Shown one piece after another: positions 58,741 to 64,000 of a DNA stretch of 64,000 nucleotides. The notes beneath the pieces were generated by a model that did not search any database, had not been told where the DNA came from, and was given only the letters and a program-made list of their open reading frames with translations. Position numbers and translations under genes: made by a program. The stretch's first letter is position 1. Each line of letters starts with the position of its first letter. Origin of the DNA: Tubiluchus corallicola (Eukaryota; Priapulida; Priapulimorpha; Priapulimorphida; Tubiluchidae); contig JAQGDQ010000076.1 of assembly GCA_030141605.1 (NCBI GenBank), forward strand, positions 248,001 to 312,000. The letters are read 5' to 3'.

Positions 58741-61400
58741 TCTGTAAGAATTCATGTTCATATAGTAGCATTTTGTCCATATCTTGTCTTACTTTAGGTG
58801 TTGTACATGTAATTGCATGTAGTATTTATTCATGGATTTAGTCATATATATAGATAGATAAAACCTGAATTTTTCATTTTTGTTTGTCTTCCAGTTGTTA
58901 TAAAACTGTCTTTTGTAGCACAGCAAATGTATCTTCTGCTGTTACAAGCTATCTAACAGAGTTAATTTCTGTTTGTTATATTTCACTATATTGTTTAATT
59001 TTGTATGCTGAAAGTATTGTTCTGTTATTGTATTTATAAATCCGTTTTAGAGCTTAAAATTTGAAATTTGTTAACTTTAATAGGTAAAAAATCAACCTTG
59101 ACAAACCTCTCACAACTTATATTTGTGGTCAATGTAGAACGAAAATTGTTTTTCTGAGAAAAATTGTTGTGTTGTGGCTGATCCGCCTTGAGAAATTTGT
59201 TCTTTTTCACATTTTTGTCGTTATTTTTACTTTTTTCGTTTACTGTCTTAATTCCTGCATACTTACAGTACACTAAGCCATTCCGCATAGCCAATACTAT
59301 ATTCTCTGACTAGGCCTATTCTTGCTAAAATAGCATGACATAAAATAAAGTTGTATTTCTGGTAACATGCATGGAAATAATAAAAAAATATGTATTTTCT
59401 CTTTTTTACAACTTTTTGAAAATCTGTTAAGGGATTTATGAAAGTCTTAACGTAATGTAAATTTTAACTTAAATGATATCTTTTTGAGTAATAATGTATT
59501 TCTTCTTTAAGGTCATTTTTGTTTATTTGGTATTTTGCACATCAGCTATATACATCTATATTGTAAAAGTCCATGGCCACATTTCCAAAAAATTAACTGC
59601 TTTTGTGACTAGAACAATGAGAACATCTCAGCAAATGCAAAAAAATGTGCCAGGTTGTTTCCACAATATGGGTTAATTACTTGAAAAACTGCTACATTTT
59701 GCTTTGCTGAATGGATTTTTAAATAAAAAAGATAGGAAAAACAAAGTGAATATGTGCATATGTGCAACATATATAATATTGTTTTTTAGATATGTTGTAT
59801 GTTGTTCTGACTATTATGAATATTTTTGTGATCAACACTGCATGTGCTATACAGCTTGTGCAAATGTGCATTCCTTATTGAGTGATTATCTTAGTAACAG
59901 CTGCATAATTAAGAATAAGAAGCTTTGTTAGTATGATATATACTGTAGAAGAATTAGCAGCATGAGAGTTGTGTGGAAAAGTAGCTTAGGCTTTTAATGT
60001 CTTCAATTCTCTCATAATATATGGCTCACAGAGAACGTATTTTGTGAAACGGGCTCTTCCAATAGTCAGATCTGATAGAGGAACATAACTAAGCTGTGTG
60101 ACTGGAACTAAATTCCTAGTTATGGTTCCTGCTACTTATCGACTGCTTTATATATGCAGTGAATAATTTTTGTTATTATAAAAAAATGTTTTCTAAAGTT
60201 GTTAAATGCACTGCTTTTCTTTATTTCTACACTCAAGCATTTACTGAAGTCATTATTTCAGATAAGAGTAGTAATGTAGGATATTTTTTATTATTTTAAA
60301 AAAAAATGTGGTCTATAACTAGTATCTTAATGTAATAGAAAAATGAAAATATGTTGTTGACTTATTACGCCTACCACACCTAGGTGTTTTTGATTGTACA
60401 CCTGTTAGTGTAACCTATTTTTTGTAGTGCACGTACATGGCTGTATAAATTAGTTAAGATAGGTAGTTTTAAAATTTATAGTTTTGTTGTTGGAAGTCAA
60501 CTGCTTGTAATTTGAAGCTGTTTTCATAAGTGATTGGATTTATTTTTGAAATTCGCTGGATTTTTTTCTCTATTTCGCTGTTTGTATAATGGCATTAAAA
60601 TTTATCATAATTAAACCGGATGTGGATGTCAGATTCAGATATAGTTTCGTTGCTTATTTCAATGTCCAATGGTTCAAACTTCATAAATTAGTACAATTTT
60701 AAGCCGTTTAAAAATGCTTAAGGAAAGGGTGGTGAAAGACCAAATGAATCACCAAGACAAACCTTCCTTATATTATTGGAGATTAGTCAGCCCTACTGCC
60801 CAACCATTAAACAAATTTACAATAGTTCAATTAAATAACGTATACAACGATCATTATTGAGTTCAAAAGAATCTTTGTCAGCACTACACTATGCTCACTC
60901 AATAAAGAATCAACAGCCTTTACTTCTTATTTTATTTATTCACACCGTATATATATATATATATGTTCTACTATATAAAGCTTATACAATAGACTTGTTG
61001 TATGTTGAATACAATGTTGAAGATTTTGTAGGTGAGCAGAAAAAAATGCTATGTGAAATAAATATATATAAGGAAGATGAGTCGAACGAGTGGAAAAAAT
61101 GAAGAAATGTATCACACTGGTATGAATTTGTGAAGAGAGTGAAAAATTGGAATGGAAAAGATATTAATGGTCAATATTAGAAAATAGTGACTTAGTGAGT
61201 GAAATGTTGAGGGATGAAAAAAATCGAGATGTTTGAGTGACATAGAAGGATTAAGTGAAAACGGGCTGAAATCGAATGTAAAAGTGAGATTAGAATAGAA
61301 TTAAACAAATTATGAAACAAGTTTATTTGTCTCAAAATCTCATTCCATTTACATATACACTATTTAATCACACAATTCGCTAAACACAAGCAGAACGAAA

Positions 61401-61470
61401 AATATTGAGACAACATGGCAATGTAGGCTTGCTACAACATTGTACCAACATTTTTGACACTATTTTTTCC
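61401..61470 (+). repeat. Dispersed repeat fragment, copy 1
   Basis: Similar to 63171-63236: AATATTGAGACAACATGGCA...CTACAACATTGTACCAACAT against AATATTGGGGCAATATGGAA...CACAACATTGTATCAATAT. Confidence 0.6.
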
Positions 61471-62226
61471 ATATTAATGTTATGATTACAATTAGTTACA
61501 ATATGGTTACGATTTTAATTGTATAGAGACGGAGTGCATTATAGAATACCATGATGGTTACCTAGCAGCCATCCCAATTTATAAAACATTAATATTTATT
61601 TGGTTAAGTATAACTATATGAAGCTAAACATGACCGAAGTGAAGTCGAATTATAGAAACAAGCATCGAGATTTGAACTTATTGTCCATTGTGTAAAAAGA
61701 GGACGGAAAACTTATCAACGTTCAGTCGCCGATAGTGTATAAGCAGGTGAATAGAATGGGTGTTCAAAAGAAGCAAGGTTTGTTAAGTAACGAAATAGAA
61801 GTGCTAATTAGACTAAACAAACAATAAATAATTAAGATATGAGTGTGAGGCAAAAGATGGATTTAAATTAAAAAATAATATGTTATGACGTTTAATAATT
61901 TGGCTTGCTCACTATTAATCAATTATTTTGGCTTTGTGGCTGTTGCGCCTGCCTGAAACCTTTAAAACAGAGTAGCCTCTGTGGAACCGCTTGTCATTGT
62001 AAAATAAGATATTTGTAAATGTTAAGATGTGACCGCTCTTTAAAAAATTAAAATTCCACTCTTTCAAAATTCCGCTGACAGCACATTAGATGCATTGAAT
62101 ATTTAGGCGCCACGTGTTTGTGTACTAAATGCTACCACCGTTTTATGAATTAATTTTACTGCCAAAGCACTAAAGTAACTGCAATTTTCGGGGTGCACCA
62201 ACTTGATAACCTTGAAAACCCCCATG

Positions 62227-62439
62227 CAGGGCCTATTTCAGCCTAGGCGAGGCCTGGGGAAGTGGGGCGTGTGGCATGGTTGGCACCCAGAAAATTTTTG
62301 AACTGCTAGAACGCCGGAGAAGCATTTTCGAAGAGAAAATATGGAGTTATACAGTTGTTAAAGGAAAGAATAATTGAAAGAAAAACTGCTTTATTCTCAA
62401 GACCAGTCCTTAATACTTGTCAATACTGGCGCGTGCGGC

Positions 62440-62496
<57 letters not shown>

Positions 62497-62618
62497 GGAG
62501 ACAGGAGGCAGCACGTTCGCATAAAGCAAAAAAATGTTACCTTGGCGTGATGCCCCCCTGGAGGGTGAGGCCCCGGGGAAGTATCCCCACTTCCCCCCCC
62601 CCCTTGAAATAGGCCCTG
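62227..62618. mobile_element. hAT-like miniature element with 8-bp target duplication
   Basis: 392 bp. Starts CAGGGCCTATTTCA at 62227 and ends TGAAATAGGCCCTG at 62618 (perfect 14-bp TIRs), with a second inner pair GGGAAGTGGGG / CCCCACTTCCC. Flanked by CCCCCATG (62219-62226) and TCCCCATG (62619-62626). CAGGG ends and 8-bp duplications are typical of hAT. It contains a GA microsatellite and no transposase. Confidence 0.88.
62440..62493. repeat. (GA)n microsatellite inside the hAT-like element
   Basis: GA run with two GG interruptions; sits near the middle of the 392-bp element. Confidence 0.92.
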
Positions 62619-63170
62619 TCCCCATGCACACCTGGTCCAGTAGTTATGCCAATTTGTGCAGTCCAAGTAGCAGCTAGTAGCTGCAGCTGCAATGCAGCAC
62701 AGGCCGCCACGCGAATCACTAACTTGCCCTGGCAACAGTCTGCTAGCTGAGCCACGTGCTTGAGCTGAAGTTGAGCAGAGGATTGTTTTTTACTGGATTA
62801 ACTGCTGTGCTCACCTGTCTTAAGGGCAGATTTCTTTTATTTTAGAGTTCTGCCCACCCAATGTCTACAATAGACGTAATGGGCATCATGATGATGATGA
62901 GAGGCTTGAGCTTTGAGTGTTGGGAAGTAGGATGTTAGTGGGAACCGGTGGTATTAGAAGTTAGAACTTGGGACAGTTGGTGGTGTGGTTGGGTACCTTT
63001 TATTTTTAAGAATTTCTTATTAATTACTTTGTCAGACTACGAATGCCCCCAAAGTCTAGATGGTTCTTGGCAACTGCATACGTGAAAGTGTGGATGATCG
63101 AAAAATTATGGTGATTAACGTCACAGACAACACAAAAAATATTGCCACAATGATGTGACAATATTTTTGC

Positions 63171-63236
63171 AAATATTGGGGCAATATGGAAATGTGGATT
63201 TGTCACAACATTGTATCAATATTTTTTGACTCATTG
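63171..63236 (+). repeat. Dispersed repeat fragment, copy 2
   Basis: Partner of 61401-61470 in the same orientation. The preceding bases (63137-63179) contain a short inverted ATATTGCCACAATG / TGTGACAATATTT pair. Confidence 0.6.
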
Positions 63237-64000
63237 GAATTGTAATTAAATTCCTTCCAAATTTTTACATGCTCCACATCACAGTATAAATGTTCTTATG
63301 CTTGCATAATTTTTATTTTATCTCAACTTCGTAAAGCTGACTTCAATACAAATACCTTATGTCTCACTTTATTTGGGTGAGTGCATGATCAAGGGTATAA
63401 TTTTACTACAGTAACCTATTCAGATCAGCTTGTGTCGCATGCTAGCGCCTCAAAGTTAATAAATCTGCAAATCTCACTTATTTCAGATCAGGCACCAGTT
63501 TTATTCTTGTTTTTCCACTAACAATGATAACTTTATAAAAAAAGTACATCAATCTATCACTTGATTATAAATGTTGTCACTTGAATCTTTGACTCTTGAG
63601 CCATCCTTGCTTTTTTTTTTGTTGAGCAAGGTAACAGTACCAGATTGAGCAAGACATTTTTTTACTCTCTTGATTATGTTTTCTCGTGGCTCAAGCTGGT
63701 ACCAGTCAAAAGAAAACAGTTACAGTTAGATAATCACAAATTGTTATTGTTATTCCTACATGACATTCTCTAGACAGAAATTCATTTCGTTATACTAAAT
63801 GTCATGTGCAGTAACTAAGACAACCTAAGGTTATTAAGTCCAGCCTATTTTTATGGCTGTAATTCTTGAGTTGAGACGAAAGTAAATTGAGAACATGCGA
63901 TTACAAGTAACTCTTTTAAAATGTAACAGTTATACATATTGTGGAAAATTCTTTATTTTAATCACCAAGGTATGTCACATGTCACACGACTCAAAACAAG

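Larger units (their letters stand above)
57455..64000. other. Calpain 3'UTR and gene-free downstream region
   Basis: No gene recognised on either strand; frames here are short and unlike known proteins. No clear AATAAA is seen close to the calpain stop. A small inverted repeat (AGGAACATAACTA / TAGTTATGGTTCCT) lies near 60077-60126. A TGATGATGATGA tail near 62890-62901 may mark a retroelement 3' end. Named repeats are listed separately. Confidence 0.5.

Noticed and set aside
62355-62755. Overlapping frames of 72-112 codons on both strands
   Set aside because: They run through the GA microsatellite and the ends of a hAT-like MITE; no protein family is recognisable.

Overview
The window is from an animal nuclear genome. 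It is AT-rich and carries five intron-bearing or single-exon genes with animal-type GT-AG splice sites, a mitochondrial ribosomal protein gene of nuclear type, a calpain with a penta-EF-hand tail and many small degraded transposons. Nothing fixes the species. The low GC, introns of roughly 0.2-4 kb and invertebrate-style repeats suggest a non-vertebrate metazoan. Almost all coding sequence lies in short exons that a simple ORF listing hides. I rebuilt the exons by hand from splice sites, reading phase and protein-family resemblance.

Layout. (1) 1822-3655, plus: the last three exons of a GALNT2-like polypeptide N-acetylgalactosaminyltransferase (C-terminal ricin-type lectin domain); the rest lies upstream of the window. 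(2) 6829-12735, minus: RRP36, a pre-rRNA processing protein in six coding exons, convergent with GALNT; a long inverted repeat sits just past its stop. (3) 12736-19786: repeat-rich, with a broken non-LTR retrotransposon (about 13200-14260), short tandem repeats and dispersed repeats. (4) 19804-20517, plus: MRPL16 (mitochondrial uL16m), with an intronless coding region. (5) 23708-31096, minus: a regulator of microtubule dynamics (RMDN2/3-like) protein in ten exons, with an N-terminal membrane anchor, a coiled coil, a FFAT-like motif and a helical TPR-like region. (6) 31664-57454, plus: a classical calpain of about 20 coding exons with complete Cys-His-Asn catalytic sites, a C2-like domain and a penta-EF-hand domain. 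It has two candidate glycine-rich first exons 3.5 kb apart, so it may produce two N-terminal isoforms. (7) 57455-64000: no convincing gene; two hAT-like miniature elements with 8-bp target duplications, microsatellites and other repeats.

Relations. The RMDN and calpain genes are head to head, with start codons 567 bp apart, and may share a promoter region. No functional cluster is evident: the genes are unrelated housekeeping or signalling genes. The points most worth following up are the FFAT-like motif in the RMDN protein, the paired first exons of the calpain, the long inverted repeat in the probable RRP36 3'UTR and a TIR transposon family present twice in opposite orientations. I found no clearly new biological system.
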